From NCBI GenBank assembly GCA_948470475.1, contig OX419336.1, positions 5,444,484-5,508,483 of the forward strand: a stretch of DNA of 64,000 nucleotides, read 5' to 3'. Below, piece by piece: positions 12,166-25,310 of the stretch. The DNA comes from Galaxea fascicularis (taxonomy: Eukaryota; Cnidaria; Anthozoa; Scleractinia; Euphylliidae). The notes under the pieces were generated by a model. That model had not been told where the DNA came from, did no database searches, and worked only from the letters and a program-made list of their open reading frames with translations. Position 1 is the stretch's first letter; each line of letters starts with the position of its first letter. The translations under genes and the position numbers were made by a program.

Positions 12166-13831
12166 CCAAGTCACGATAGGGGACCGAGAATAAGGCAAAT
12201 CCACAATCAGTTTGAGTGGTTTAGTTTCACGTGAACCTATTTATTTAACGATTTAAGATAAACCAGACTCTTCTGATGTAAAAATAAAATCGTTAAAAGC
12301 CTCTTTAATGGCTTAATGTTTGTTTAACTCTTAAGCCGTATTTGCTTGGCTTGGATGTCTAGATGTTGTTTCACCACCACACACTCAATCGTGATAACCT
12401 GACTGCGTTGTGGATCTCGACGAAACCTATTCTGCGCTCGATCAGTCATGCGCAAAGATCCGTGTCTCGTGCCATCACGTACCAGTTGGACAATCGCACT
12501 GGGCCTTTAACATCTATATTAAAATGTGGTAGCTTGTTGTATTATGGGTAGTAAGGGACTGCATACTCATGCTGAGTACAGTTTGCATCAAACATAGAGA
12601 ACCTTGTATAATTCTGTTTTAGTTTAATGCTAATTAAACAAATAAGACAAGCCCATAAACCTGGACCTGCAATTGGCGCGTGTGTGCAAACCGTTGTTAA
12701 CCTGACCTAATATTATTGTGGCCATGCACCGCCATGTGTTATGTGCATGTTCCACGTCTGCTGCTGTCACGTGCTGTGTGATCTCATCAGGTCTAACCTT
12801 ATCTAGAGCCTTATCTCCGTTAAAGTGTGGCCTCTTGACATTTTAAATATGCTAATATTAAACTTGAATAAAGTAAACGGCTCCAAACACGCTATTCTAC
12901 GGTTAACTTTGCTTTAGATATCTCGAAGGATCATATGTACATGCACGCATATGTTGATAGTGATAGTTATTCGAGTATAATTATATTAATTCAGCAAGAT
13001 AAAGTCATTAAAAAAGACCTGGAATAGCATACATTTGATAAACAGAGTAAAACAAAGACTCTGTGAAGTGGCATGGGTGCGCTTTGGAATCGCTATAAAC
13101 CTAATCTGATACTAATAACTTAGATTGTCAGTTCAGCTTTGCTTATTAACGTGATCTGAATCACCGATTTACAAGAAAGTTCTGTAATTAGTTCGGGCCG
13201 TTAGATCAGAACGTGCACAACTGAAACTTGGCAGTGTCGATAACAAAAAGAGGGCAGGAAGTTGTTCAAAGCGCTAACAGCGATATCTTGTAATTATATA
13301 ATTAGTCATTGGATAGGTCGTTGTCCAACCGCTAGCAAGGGCGGGGTACATTTTGTCTAGCAGATAGCGATCAATAGGTGCAAAGAGGTCAGGCACGCCC
13401 TTGGTATAAACTACACATAAAAATGCCTGTAAAGTGAGCGACTAATATATTGTTAAAGTGTGGAGCAAGGCATGTATAAATTGACACACAGGAAAAGGTT
13501 GCCCCCACAACGCCCGTAACAGACGGTTTACTGATTGCGCGGAACAACGTCAGGCTCCTGACAACGTGCAATTGGGCTGGGGGCGGGTGTACAAGTTCTC
13601 TTCTCTCGCCTATGTAATGGCTTTGTCCTTCAAATCCCGACCGTATTTCAAACGAAAATATTTATGTTGTGATTGAAATGTTTCTTTGGTTTTAAATTTC
13701 CAAACCAATTTAATTTTGATTTTCCTTTGTCTAAGACTGACAAACATATATATTTTGTCATACTCGTGTTCAGAGCTCTCCTCTCAAATCCGTACTCGCC
13801 ACGGACTCTGCAATGCCAGGCTATTTTCAGT
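12166..13831. other. Intergenic, nothing recognised
   Basis: No coding, RNA or repeat feature could be supported on either strand. Confidence 0.4.
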
Positions 13832-14165
13832 TTTGCTTCCTTGAAAATGGTATGAAAAAGTGCCCAATCATTTCTCCCCTTTTTTTAAAAAAATAATTTA
13901 AGGTGGCTCTGAACCTACAGTACAGACTTTTTTTAAGACTTTGCAGAAAGAAAAACGGGAGTCACCTAACTCGGTTTTTAGTTACAGGCACATAAAGATT
14001 AAGGATGTTTCTAAGAGGCTGTAGTGTTGCTATGGTAATCTTTTTGTCAAAAACTGATCTTAAGAAACAACTGAGCATTTTTAAAATATCATTTTGTGGT
14101 AGTATCCGGCGATTCATCAAAGAATTGGTGTTCAAAAATAACGCCGGAAACCAGTTTTTGCATTT
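13832..14165. repeat. Dispersed repeat, copy B
   Basis: This is the second copy of the repeat at 9308-9670, in the same orientation and with many substitutions and small indels. It sits ~650 bp upstream of RVxF-family copy 2. Confidence 0.7.
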
Positions 14166-14615
14166 TGAGCCATATTAAAGAGGAGCAAACCTGATGGAGT
14201 CCCACAGCTTACAAAAGGCCGGTACCCCAATTTCTGTGACTGTAGGCTGGAAGGTGTGGAACACATTTCTATACCAGAGTAATTGGAGAAAGTGTGGTAC
14301 AAAGTTTATTGTGAAGCAAAACAACACGACAATATCACTCTTTACTTGACGTGAGGTTTGAAAAACCCCAGTTCCATTTGTACGTGCTCGCCTGGAGTCA
14401 GCAGACGTAAATAGCGCATGGGGCAAAATTGATCACGTTTAGATTCTTTAAGAAACGTTCATTTACAAAACATATCCTGGGCACGATAATCAACGAAACC
14501 ATGACTTATCTCGAATTGCTTATACTTTCTACTATTTTGCGTAAGAAAAGATCAACACATTAGAATTAGGCTTAAGTCTTAAAGGAAGATTCCGGCTTCT
14601 TTTTATTTATCGAGA

Positions 14616-14640
14616 GTGGTTTGACCTTCGATCTGATTGG
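14616..14640 (+). promoter_or_regulatory. Possible promoter motifs of copy 2
   Basis: GTGGTTTGACC about 196 bp before the ATG is followed by CTGATTGG, an inverted CCAAT box. An octamer ATGCAAAT lies at 14699-14706. Similar GTGGTTTG motifs precede copies 3 and 4, and CCAATCAG precedes copies 9 and 11, all at about 170-215 bp. Confidence 0.35.
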
Positions 14641-14811
14641 CGGAGGCGCCCATACGAAACATTGCCACAACTAATTAAAAGCAGTTACGTTTCTTGTTAT
14701 GCAAATAAATAGACACACGTCTTCAGCTACAACATATTGCAGCTGCAACATACTGTTGGAGGAGGGCATCTAGCACGCCATCCAAGTTTGAAGAACGACG
14801 TTCGAAACGAG

Positions 14812-15309
14812 ATGAGAGACCACAGACGAACTCAAAATATGAATAGCTACTGCCACAGAGGGCGATCAGGCAATTATGAAAAAGAAATGGACCATGCTTT
14901 TACCCTCATTTTTCACAACATCAAAAGGCTTCAGGACGGTGTTTTGAGCAACAGCGATCCAAACCTCACCAAGTCTAACAACCACGCAGAGATGGAGAAG
15001 AAGCCGGTGGCATACGAAACGCGAATGAAGAAACGGAGCAGGTCAGAGCCTTTTCTGGAAATCATCGGAGTGCAAAACGGAGGCGGTTCTCTTGCTGTTC
15101 CACAGGTACAAAAATCTGGGTCTTTTAATGGTAGGTCGCCAACTACGAGAAGGAAAGTTAGATTTGCTGATGGCTTTGCCGCAGAAGGAAAAACCCAAAG
15201 ATCACAGCAGCCATCGCCTTTGCTCAAAGAACAGCGTTTCATTCACCGACATGAAACGGACAGTATAAACGGCAAACAAAAGGGCCATGCACACAGAAGT
15301 ATGAAATAA
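14812..15309 (+). CDS. RVxF-family protein 2 (subgroup A), 165 aa
   Basis: This is a single-exon gene and the closest paralogue of copy 1. The ATG at 14812 is the only one aligning with copy 1, because the frame further upstream opens without an ATG. The helix block at residues 22-42 is almost identical to copy 1 (KEMDHAFTLIFHNIKRLQD). KKRSRSEPFLE at 73-83 is an exact R-S-x-S-x-P 14-3-3-type site and also fits basophilic kinases. RRKVRFADGFA at 113-123 is the RVxF-like motif. The (R/K)VxFAD form is reminiscent of the glycogen-targeting PP1 subunits (PPP1R3), but no CBM21 carbohydrate-binding domain follows. The C-terminal tail is basic and low in hydrophobic residues. A role as a PP1 regulator is inferred. 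A possible AATAAA polyadenylation signal lies near 15722. Confidence 0.75.
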   Translation: MRDHRRTQNMNSYCHRGRSGNYEKEMDHAFTLIFHNIKRLQDGVLSNSDPNLTKSNNHAEMEKKPVAYETRMKKRSRSEPFLEIIGVQNGGGSLAVPQVQKSGSFNGRSPTTRRKVRFADGFAAEGKTQRSQQPSPLLKEQRFIHRHETDSINGKQKGHAHRSMK

Positions 15310-17634
15310 AGCAATCCAAGATCAATTGAAGGACGTATGCAAGCCCGAAAGCTAGTCAGTCGATCAAACTGAACAGAACTTCTTCCAAGGCAGAGAAGTT
15401 TGAATTTCTCTCGCCCTATGGACATGCACCAGTTGGTGTTACACTCACTGTGCCAAGATGGACATTTCACAATCTCTATGGATGCTTATGTTCCATGCCG
15501 GCCGACTCACAAAGTCTTCAATCATGCATGACCATGTACTGAACAAAATACAAGACGTTCGGTGCTCAGAACAATCGTCCAGTGGGGACTCAGAGTAGTT
15601 GCGATTTGCTCTATTCTTTATGCAGAGGATAAAGGACAGTTAATTCGATTCGACCAACGCAGACCGAGGTTGTATTAAGAAAAGTAAAGATGCATTCCAG
15701 TGTGCATGGTGATCGCAATTAAATAAATGCTATTGATTGTTTTCTCAACATCAAAATGCAATTAATTTCTGAGTGTTGCAATCATGTTCGAGAGCGTTAG
15801 GTTATGCAGTAATATGAAGGCTAATTAAGATAAAACTCCCAATGACTTGTTAGCTGATTTACAATTCAACCCAAAATATTATGCTGCATATGTCAAAACA
15901 TCTTTGTTTACTTAACAAAGAAAGTTATGGTTGAATGCTATCTCGGATAACGGTAGATCTAATCTCAGTAGTTTCGAATCTTTGTTGTAAAAACACCAAT
16001 AAAGGTCTTGACAGACTAGAAATTAAAGACGTTATGGACTATTTATTCGGCGGCTAAATTGAGCCAAAACTCTTAGCGAAGCCTTCAGTAACTCAGTGAT
16101 GATAATTTAGTTTTGGGTGCGGTTTTTGCAACAGCTTTGCTCCACATGTCGAAGACTCAAAAACTTCTTTTTATCAGTGTGCACCTAAGGCGCCTAAAAA
16201 AATGTCCATTGGCCATACGTTTCGCCCTTTTGGTTTGAAAGCTTTTCCATAACAGTTTTCTGGAATACCAATGCTGTCCGGCGTCAAATGCTTTGATAAT
16301 TGTCTCGGCAGTCTTCAAACTAAACTGAGTTTCTTTAGAAACTGAGGAGTTGTCGACAGTAAAACTGGCTGCACTATTAACGTACGTTTGTTATCGTCAA
16401 CTCAGTACAACGGAAAAGATAAAACTGTTCAGGTTAACCTATCTCGTTGCATTTTTGCCTATCAACAGCTTTTTAGCGAGTTCATCAGGGCAACGAGTCA
16501 GTACACGTGAACCTGGCGTGAGTGAAATTTTCCACTGCATTTATAGGCCTTTTTTTCATGCCCTTTTGCCCCGATTGATGAGCATGTTCTGCGCCTTTGA
16601 TACCTGATAAGAAGTATGAACATTTATTTTTAGTAATATTTATGTTAAATTTAAGGTTTTTCGCGTGTCTAAGTTCAGTGAAACCTCTTATACCGCGTAC
16701 AACGCGTTATTTATAAGTCGCGTCAGTTAAGCCACTTAATGTAATTCAAACCTTTTAAGCCCCAGAAGAGCCTGGTAAATCAAAAGGAGCGCAGAATGGC
16801 CGGAAATTTTATCAAAAAAGATGCTTCAGTGAAATGAATGAAATTTGACGTATCGAGAGGGAGTAAAGCCTGTTTATTTAAGGCAACGTAAAACGATAGG
16901 TGCGCCATGCATGCAAAAAGCGAAGGAAATTTGCCAGGTGTGATTAAATCGCTATCAATCGATAAAAATCGCGATTATATAATCATGAGTAATGAACGAA
17001 CGCCATTTGTATGACTTTTAATCGATTTAGAATCGATAACACATATTTTCATCGATTAATGTTAATTGTTGCGCCGTCACAATGATATCAGACCAGAATA
17101 ACAACATCTGACTGAGAATAAATGGACGCTATGATTGCTTATAACTACTCGTGTCCAGTCTGTTTAGGAATGCAAGTTTACAAAGTCTGCTCTGAGTTGT
17201 GGTGTTGTTTCTCATGAACCCGTGAAGTGCTGAACTTTTAAAGGAGCTACCGACAACCGCCTCCCTTGTTATCTAATGCCGGTTCATTAGTATGACAACC
17301 CTTGCGCACTGGCAAAACCAAATGACGACAAAGGGGAAGCTTTCCTAACTTAGTGTCGATGGAATTGACGAAAGTCGACTCATTCGGTAATCATCAAGTT
17401 CAACCCTTACTTTTTAAAAGCGATTAGTTATCGATTAATAACCGATAACCGTTACCATGCCTTCGTCTCTAACTACTTTATTACATGAAATTTTGGCGAT
17501 ACTTTAAATTGGCGGCACTTAATTTTCGCGATTTCACTAACTGAAACATCGGCGACAGTTAAGGTATTCAAAACGTTTACGACGACAAAAGAACATTTAT
17601 TTATGTGGTAAAATCATGAACGTCAATTGCTGGT
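15310..17634. other. Intergenic, nothing recognised
   Basis: No gene was supported. Around 16900-17060 several ATCGATT-like stretches occur without a regular period. Confidence 0.4.
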
Positions 17635-17639
17635 TTGCA

Positions 17640-17797
17640 TGTGACGTCACGGCGGCCATGTTGGTGCAAAAAAACAAAAACAAAGGAATAGCGGCCATGT
17701 TGGTGCACAAGGTTAACCCTCTGGGAATTGAACTCTTTCTTTCTGCAAATACTTTTTCATTGAACCAATATGGCCGCTGGTCAGTGACGTGACTGAA
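17640..17797. repeat. Fold-back repeat with GTGACGTCACGGCGGCCATG arm
   Basis: The left arm TGTGACGTCACGGCGGCCAT faces the right arm ATGGCCGCTGGTCAGTGACGTGA. An internal direct repeat GCGGCCATGTTGGTGCA is present twice. It is probably a MITE. Confidence 0.5.
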
Positions 17798-18484
17798 AAC
17801 CAAGAATAGTTTCACTTTATGTCATCATCCATGCAAGTTGAAGAAATCGACCTTACTCGATGTTGATCGATATCAATTGGTGAAAATGAAGCGGATTTAA
17901 TTAAACGGAGCGGAATCGAGATCTAACTGTCTAACAGTTAAATATTCGGTTCAGGCATTCAGAACATGCAGAGCGGAGCACATAAAGTGCAAGGAAATGT
18001 TTTCGTTTGCGTCATGCTTCGCGTTATCCACTCCTTCTGATCTGAGTGCTTGGATCAACTATGATTATAATGGCAGTTCTAAGGCGCAGCCACACGTTTC
18101 CTTTAAGATTGTTTACATTTAGGAGAGAAGTTTGTTTTTTTATTCCTTCAGGTACTGAAACGTTAATCTGAGCTGAAAACGCACCATAAAAGGAAATTGT
18201 CTTCAATGTTACCTTTTGATTATCTAACACATGACCATAAACACTTAATACCCCTTTTTAATCGTTTTTAGTTGAAAATGGGCATCATTTTTAAGTTAAC
18301 CCTTCCGTTTACACTCATACGAAGAAAATCACTGGAGAGGAAATTTTTTTGAAGCGCCGCCCTCAGTGGAACTTCTTGAACACCAGCAATTTCGTTCAAC
18401 CATGTTGTGGACTGCAACCTAAACGGAAACAAATTACGACTGTAATAGCAACTCAAAGACTTGAGTTGCTCAACAGATTGTTGT

Positions 18485-18619
18485 GGACACATTGTTGCTC
18501 ATGATGTTTTTTGGGCGCACAAACGCGCGGGACACAAATTGAATGTTGTGTTTCCATGCTGCGCAAACGGGGAAACATTTTTTGTGTCGGCAAGAATCAT
18601 TGTCCGCAACAATGTGTCC
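18485..18619. repeat. Fold-back element, 135 bp
   Basis: A perfect 14-bp inverted pair GGACACATTGTTGC (18485-18498) and GCAACAATGTGTCC (18606-18619) bounds a GC-richer centre. It is MITE-like. Confidence 0.6.
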
Positions 18620-21301
18620 TCGTTTGGCAGGGCCTTAACGATTTCGTTGAAGATTTTTTATAAAGGTATAATCGTGTGGTCAAAAAAGTGCACATGGAGG
18701 TCTTAAAAGCGACTAGAGTCCGTTTTGCGTTTGATTCCCGTTATTCCAGAACAAAAATCCATTTACGCAGACTAAATATTTTTTAAGACTAAGGAAGATG
18801 GAACAGGACGTGACGGAAACTGGGAGCTGATGTTGTTTTCAAATTTTGATTTCGTGCTTTCAAAGAATTGTTTTGAATGAAGATTTGAGGTAAAATAGCA
18901 CAATATCTGTATTTTAGCCGAACTGCTGGATTGAAAGGCGTACCCTTCTTTGATAATTTTAGTAGTGCTGAGTAAGCGAAGTATTTGTACTGGCATCGAC
19001 TAATTTGCACGGTGGTTGTAATGTGATCCGCCATCTGAGCCATTATTTTAAAAGAGCTTTTTTAGGCAAACGACACCAAACTGTGAACTACGTCCAAGTC
19101 GCGTAAAGGGATCACCGGCAAAGATAACCACTAAAGGTTTCTAATTTCATTGCTGTATCCTTGCATCCAACGAGAAACGAAATTAATTCCCATACACCTT
19201 TACAATGTCTATAAAATTCAAGCGTATATCTCTTCTAAAATTTGAGCACAGTGACCTGTATCGGGCACATTTATCGATGGTACAATCTTATGTGATAGGG
19301 CAATCTTTATTTGATGTTGCCATCGCAATACACTATTTCACTAACGTTTAGTAACCAGTGAATTACGGGTAGATCCAGTCCTTTCGGAGGCAAACGCGCA
19401 AAATTACAATTTCAAATTACACCATTTGGCCTCAGAAAGAGCTGGACCTACCCATATTCTACAAGGGACTAATTTTCATAAGAAAAATGGAAAACTATGA
19501 CAGCCAAAGTTCGAATGGCGTGCCGAGGGGCTTGAGTGGATGGTGTGTGGCATGGTGCAGGTGGTGGTGTATTGTGGGTTACGTTTCGAAGTCATGTCGT
19601 AATAGACCATTTCTGAATTGATGTCAGTCTCCAATTCAAGGGGAGACTTCGTGCACTGTTTTAGTACGCATACATACGTTCATTTCTAAATGAATGGAAC
19701 CTGGTTTTCAAAAGGAGGAAAGTGGACGTAGCATCGATTTGATAAAGAGGCTCGAAGCAACTCGGAAATGGCAAATTGCCTCGTCTAATGATGTCATCAT
19801 TATTAATTAGCAACCATCTGAGGACGAATACTAGGTCTTGATATCCTATTTTTTCAGCGGATCTACGTCACCCCTTTTAACTACTTTTAAGTAAAATTTA
19901 CGACCAAAATTCTGACCGTAAACCATTACGGAATTCAGAATATCGTGTTCCGCTATCTCCAGCTATCTCTCATCCGAAATGTAATCTTGATGGAAATTAC
20001 GTAAACCTCAAAATGGGTAAGCCGCGTCCCGAATCTTCATTATTTTACGGCGAACTCATATCCCTGCATCCCAGTGTCCCTTTCCAATATTACATCCAAG
20101 GTTACCAGGTCCCTATCACTTCGATCTCAGACACGCGTTCCTGCGTTCCAAGTGTCACATTCTCTTTTTCGAAAGCTCTTGATATCAATTTTGAAGGTCA
20201 CGTCCATATTTTTGAACCAACATGACCCGGCTTTGCACTACTAAATAAATAAGTAGTACATTTCGTCTGGATTCCATTGAAATGACTCTCTGCTCTACGT
20301 GTATAGCTATAGCTATTGCGAAAAGCTATGAAAATATGGGCTGCTGTCATAGGCCACTGTCACGAATGTACTCTACATTTTGAAGCCCAAGGTGACGGGT
20401 GGTACTCATGTAAGGGTGACTAGCTCTTGATGCATATAGAAGTCTTTGCAGTTTGTTTTGCCGAACTATTAAAAAGTAAAATAGGAGGAACAATGAACCC
20501 AACCGAGTTTTCACAAGTTCTTTTATTGGCCTTCAGCCTTGAGCAGGTTAAACCGTTGCTTGTCCCGCTATGCATTTCGATTCACCACCTGTTTTACATT
20601 CGTGTTTAGTTAAATCAAATTCAATTGAATTTTGCTCATGTCATCACGCCCACGAAGTTTTATGACAATAGAGATTGATGATGAACAACAGTGTGGCCGC
20701 AGCCATTCTCGGTGAACCGTCGTTATTACAATAGGAAAAAAATGCGATGATTTCAGCATAGAAGATACTGCATCATAGTTCACTTCACACACGACTGGGT
20801 TGCTAAGCAACCATACGATTATACTAAAACGAAAATATCTTACAAGTAAAATGACGTTAATTAAGTTGGGCTTGTCGAGGAAGTAGGAGAGCCATAATGA
20901 TTATACTCTTGCTCTTACCCTTTTTGTGAAATTGGTTATTTATGATGTTACCAAAACTTTATAATTACAAATTTCGTGAGTGACGCGTACAATCATAGTT
21001 CGGGAGTCAGGGCTAAAGACCTGCAATGTTTAGTTAAGTTTACTCAGTTGGGTTAGGTTGTTCAAAGATTTTGACTCAAGTTGGGTCCGTTGTGCCAAGT
21101 TAACTAACGATTACTACTTTTAGACAGTCTATTAGTCAGCCACTGCCAAATTCAGGAAGAAAAAGACTTGCTTTCAGTAACAAATGGCGTAAAATAAATT
21201 GACTCAAAATCAATGCAATCTGTATTTTCAATGCCGGCTTAAGGCAACGTGTTCGGCCGGCTTCATTAGCTTTAGCTTTGAGTGGTCGTCATAATTTTCC
21301 C
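18620..21301. other. Intergenic, nothing recognised
   Basis: The open frames here are short and domain-free on both strands. Confidence 0.4.
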
Positions 21302-21375
21302 TCTTGTGGTTTGAGGGACGCGCTGCATGAGGTAACACAAAGAGAAATTATTGATGATACGGTACTTGTACGTGA
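21302..21375 (+). promoter_or_regulatory. Conserved promoter block of copy 3
   Basis: TCTTGTGGTTTGAGGGACGC and the following bases match the region 25311-25384 upstream of copy 4, differing mainly at single positions, and the match ends in GTACGTG or close to it. The block starts ~211 bp before the ATG (215 bp in copy 4). TGTGGTTT fits the RUNX-family binding consensus, which is established knowledge. Whether it is used here is inference. Confidence 0.6.
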
Positions 21376-21514
21376 CCAAACGATCAAGCCGAAGGGCCAA
21401 TCTCAATGGATTGGAAAGAATTTGGACTAGTGTAACCTGTAACCAGAAAATTATAATTAGAAACAAATTTTGAGCCAAGAGAGGTAGCTTGTACTTGGTA
21501 AAATCTAACTGAAA

Positions 21515-21868
21515 ATGGGTGACACAGACGAAAAGGAATTTCGTTGCGATAATTCAAGACGAACCAAGGGCAAACAACGATGTACGATTTCTCCTTCGTA
21601 TCAGAGGGAAATGAACAGGTTTTTAACTATCATTTATCACAACATAACTAGGCTTGAAGAGGACAAGAAAGCAGTAAATACAAATCATGGTGTGGAACAT
21701 CAGTTAGAACAGTGTGGCACACCAGAAAGGACAACACTTCAGAGACAAAACAGTGCCCCCGTAGGATACAGCCTCGATTGGCGGACGCATCGAGATATTC
21801 TCCTTCGGTCATCCAAGTGTCCATACAGTTCTAAATCATTTAAACGAAAGGTAACGTTTTCAAACTGA
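21515..21868 (+). CDS. RVxF-family protein 3 (subgroup B), 117 aa
   Basis: This single-exon gene starts at an ATG in a good context (GAAAATGG). The helix block lies at residues 29-50 (YQREMNRFLTIIYHNITRLEED). LQRQNSAP at 75-82 fits R-x-x-S-x-P kinase/14-3-3 sites. The protein ends exactly on FKRKVTFSN (109-117), so the RVxF-like motif is the C-terminus. The closest relative is copy 4, which shares PER, SKSFKR(K/R)VTFSN and the promoter block. There is no signal peptide or membrane segment. The function is unknown and PP1 docking is inferred from the motif. Confidence 0.75.
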   Translation: MGDTDEKEFRCDNSRRTKGKQRCTISPSYQREMNRFLTIIYHNITRLEEDKKAVNTNHGVEHQLEQCGTPERTTLQRQNSAPVGYSLDWRTHRDILLRSSKCPYSSKSFKRKVTFSN

Positions 21869-22343
21869 CTGGGGAACCGGAAGAACGCGGGAGCTGATGG
21901 ATATGGAGTTCAGTTTTCTATAGGAAATGAAAATAAACGAAAGGCAATGATGATGGATCATCTGTTGATCAGTTGGGTTGTTCAGTTCATGTTTTGAAAC
22001 CGCATGATTGGCCATCCTGTAAGACGTGCTGCAGGAACTCATGCGCAAACACGACCGCCACGGCATCCAGAAGGTAAAAACACCAAAGGTCAGAGCAGCT
22101 AAACAATGACGCTGCATGTACGTTAAGAATGTTTACACGTTCAATTTTTAACTTTTCCTCCAAAATATCAACTGGAAGTAGCAAGTTTCAACCTTAGAGG
22201 AAAAGTTTAGCTTACCAGTTAAGTTTTTGGAAACTTGGTCAACATTGCGCGAGTTGACTGACAAGCTGAGATGATATAAACGGAGTAGTTTCTAAAGAAA
22301 CTGTGGCAGTCCTGCGTCGGTGGAGTAGTTTTGAACAAGAATG

Positions 22344-22523
22344 TGGTTTTATCAACAGACTGAGTTGATGAGGTAAATTGACCATCGTACAGGGATTCTA
22401 AAAGCTGACGTTTCGAGCTTTAGCCCTTCGTCAGAGCGGTGGGGTTAACGTTCGAAACGTCAGCTTTTAGGATTCCCTGTACGGTGGTCTATTTACATTT
22501 TATCAACTCCGTTGATAAAACCG
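22344..22523. repeat. Fold-back of Penelope-type tail sequence
   Basis: The left arm GGTTTTATCAAC ... CGTACAGGGATTCTAAAAGC-TGACGTTTCGAGC is followed by the complement GTTCGAAACGTCAGC-TTTTAGGATTCCCTGTACG ... GTTGATAAAACC. The arms are ~73 bp each with a ~30-bp loop. The arm sequence also occurs once each at about 40541-40590 (end of a GIY-YIG fragment) and 46756-46798. Confidence 0.75.
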
Positions 22524-25310
22524 AATTCTTGAGATCATACACCTTTTGGAGCGGATGACCGTCAGAGAAAGAAAGTTTCGTTGCGCTGCTTTCGTAAAGT
22601 TGAGGAAGACTCCTCTCAACTATGGAGTATTACTTACCTCTAGGCCTTTAAATCACATAACGCACTAATGAACGAAATTTCACTAATCACATCCGTACCA
22701 GAGATTCTCAGTAGCACACTGCCTGAATTAACCCGAAATGGCTCAAGGCAAAACACCAAATTTGATTAATTATATGTTATGGCTACTGATTATCATTGAT
22801 TGTTGTCTTATTTGGTTAGTTGTTCGAATCCAATTTCGCTTTCTATTTAACAAGAACAGCCATTAATTTATGTTTATTTAATATACCTCCAATTCATGTA
22901 TAACATTTGACATCCAATACAAGTGCCTAATTAGCCTTCAGAAAGCTTGGCAACTAATCGAAAGAGAGAGAAAAAAGAAAAGAAAAAACAGAAGCTACAC
23001 GTATCAGGCATTTTAATGTTCACTACCTTAGAACAACACTCTATTCGTAATTCTGTCAAGTAGTTCTTTTACTGTGAGTCATTTCTTTAGAATTCATGAA
23101 ATGGGGCCGCACTAGTTTGCTGAAGAGGACAGGTTAAGACAAGCAATGATGAACAATTGCTTGGGATAAATGGCCACAAACTAAAATGAAAGCCACGGAT
23201 TAACATCTCTTCAGCAAAGGTGGGGACGAAAAATCAGCCACAACTAGCTAGATTAACAAAAGGCAAGATAAAGAAAAACAAAAACAGTCCACAGGTTGGA
23301 GCCTGGGATCGGAGGTGGGGAAAATTTCCGACTTCGCGAGGATAAAATTGTTTAAAGCTTATAGACTTCCACGAATAGAGACATTGATGACATATAGTCC
23401 AAATAGTTGAAAGTAAGGGTTTTTGTTACTTTCTGAGGACGAGATTAAGTCAGGAGGATCATTAGTCACTATTACTTTCCAGGAGACTAATTAATAAATG
23501 ACCTATCTATAATCGTCGTTTCCGATCCAGGTTATGAGTTGATTTATCTTCGATCTGCATTGGTTTCCTGATTTTGTTTATTTTATTTCCATTTTCGCGT
23601 TTTTTTAAAATGCCAATTCCAATATTGCAGGTCCAAGATAAATCAACACATGACCTGGATAGAGTACCATGGCCATTATATTAGTTAGTCAGTCCTTCGA
23701 CGATGTGGTCCCGAACGTTTCGATTCTCTAGTCACGGCCTAGCCTTCACCAGGCGTACAACACTAAAGTGACTAATAATTCAACAGCCTTATTTTACATC
23801 GAATTTAACGAAACATGGCCTGAATACTAAGCTTATTCTCGGCAAAGGAAAACCGCCATGTGCTGTATGATCGCACGCACTCGCCCTAATGTCGTCAGTA
23901 ATTCAAAAGCATTGCACGGATGCAGAGTGCAATCAAGCAAACTGAAGTTCCTTCAGGTTCCGAATGCTATGCCCCACACTATTGATACTTCCTGCTCATG
24001 GCGGTTTAGCCTTCACCAGGGCTTTTATCTGGCCAAGCGATCAATCTATCAATCAAAAACTTTGTTTTACATCGAATATATGGAACCAGGGTCTGAATAA
24101 TCTCCTGATAAACGTAGCTGTTAGTCTCAAGGGAAAACTGTCATGCAGTGTACTAGGGTAGTAAGGATGGGGGCTAGATCACGTTTCATGAAAATTAAAA
24201 CAACTGTTTCACGTTTCACGGAAAATAAAATACTCATATGAGGAAAAAAATTCCTTGATTAAATAGTAGCAAATTACTTAACCTGGTAGAGCAACCTGAG
24301 GTCCAGAATGGCGATCAGTCACGGTCATGCACTGGTCACGCAGTTTTCCACAAGTCGTCTCGTTTCAAACAAGGGAGGAGGAAAGAATCACCGATCTACA
24401 GTCAAATTTCATGACAAGAATCAACAGTCATTTCGCTGATTCTCATGAAAGAAGTCGATTCTCGGTTCGCGACTATGAAGCCAAATCACGTTTCACAAGA
24501 AAACAAATAGCAATTTCACAATTCACGGGAAAAGAAAAGGGCATCACGGATCAGTTAAAAAACCCTTACAACTGCATCAGCGCACGCACTCGCGCTGATG
24601 AATTTCCTCAGGTTCGAAATGCTACGCCCACTTTCTTATAATGTCACGCACTCTACGAGAGGAAAAAACGATTTTTCTCAATTAATGCGGTACGATTTGA
24701 AACTAATTGAATTTAACGCAAACTTTGCGATCACTATTTTTAACACTTGAGGTAAGCTTTTCATTTCTTTAACTCGTTTCAGAGGCACTCAACCGCGGTG
24801 CGCGCGTTTGGGCAAATAATCATCACGGTGCTCCCAGCTAGATCGTTTTATGGCCTACTTAAATAAATTAGCTTAATCACCGGAGAAATGTTTTAAGAAC
24901 TCAGCGTAGTGACAATGTATTCCTATTTGAATTTTCAACCGAGCTACAGGTTAATTTGCAAACATACTAGCAGCCCCATATATATATATATATATAAATT
25001 TCACAATTTGAACTGAGCACTTTATTGCTCTTTCAGAAGCAAGAGTTACATCATTTGACTACTGCTGAAAATTTGAGGTAAAAATTAATTGAATAAAACA
25101 TTTACAATTTGATTTTCCCCTTAAATGTTCTCGAATTCCTGACAGGCAGAGGCTGGGTGTTTTCACACTGCGCATATTTCACAAAATCTTAAATAACAAT
25201 TAATGGGTACCCGACCAACTTTGATGTCTTGTGACAAATCTAGTGACAATCCAAAAACGGGCCAAAGGACTCTAAGATCCGATAAAATACTGCGCGTGCA
25301 ACAAACTTTT
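22524..25310. other. Intergenic with degenerate duplicated segments
   Basis: Around 23740-24110, CCTTCACCAGG and TTTTACATCGAAT each occur twice in the same order, suggesting an old tandem duplication. An (AT)n run lies near 24978-24997. No gene was supported. Confidence 0.35.

Noticed and set aside
14812..15309. Assigning copy 2 to the glycogen-targeting PPP1R3 family
   Set aside because: Only the short VRFAD-like motif matches, and the CBM21 domain is absent.
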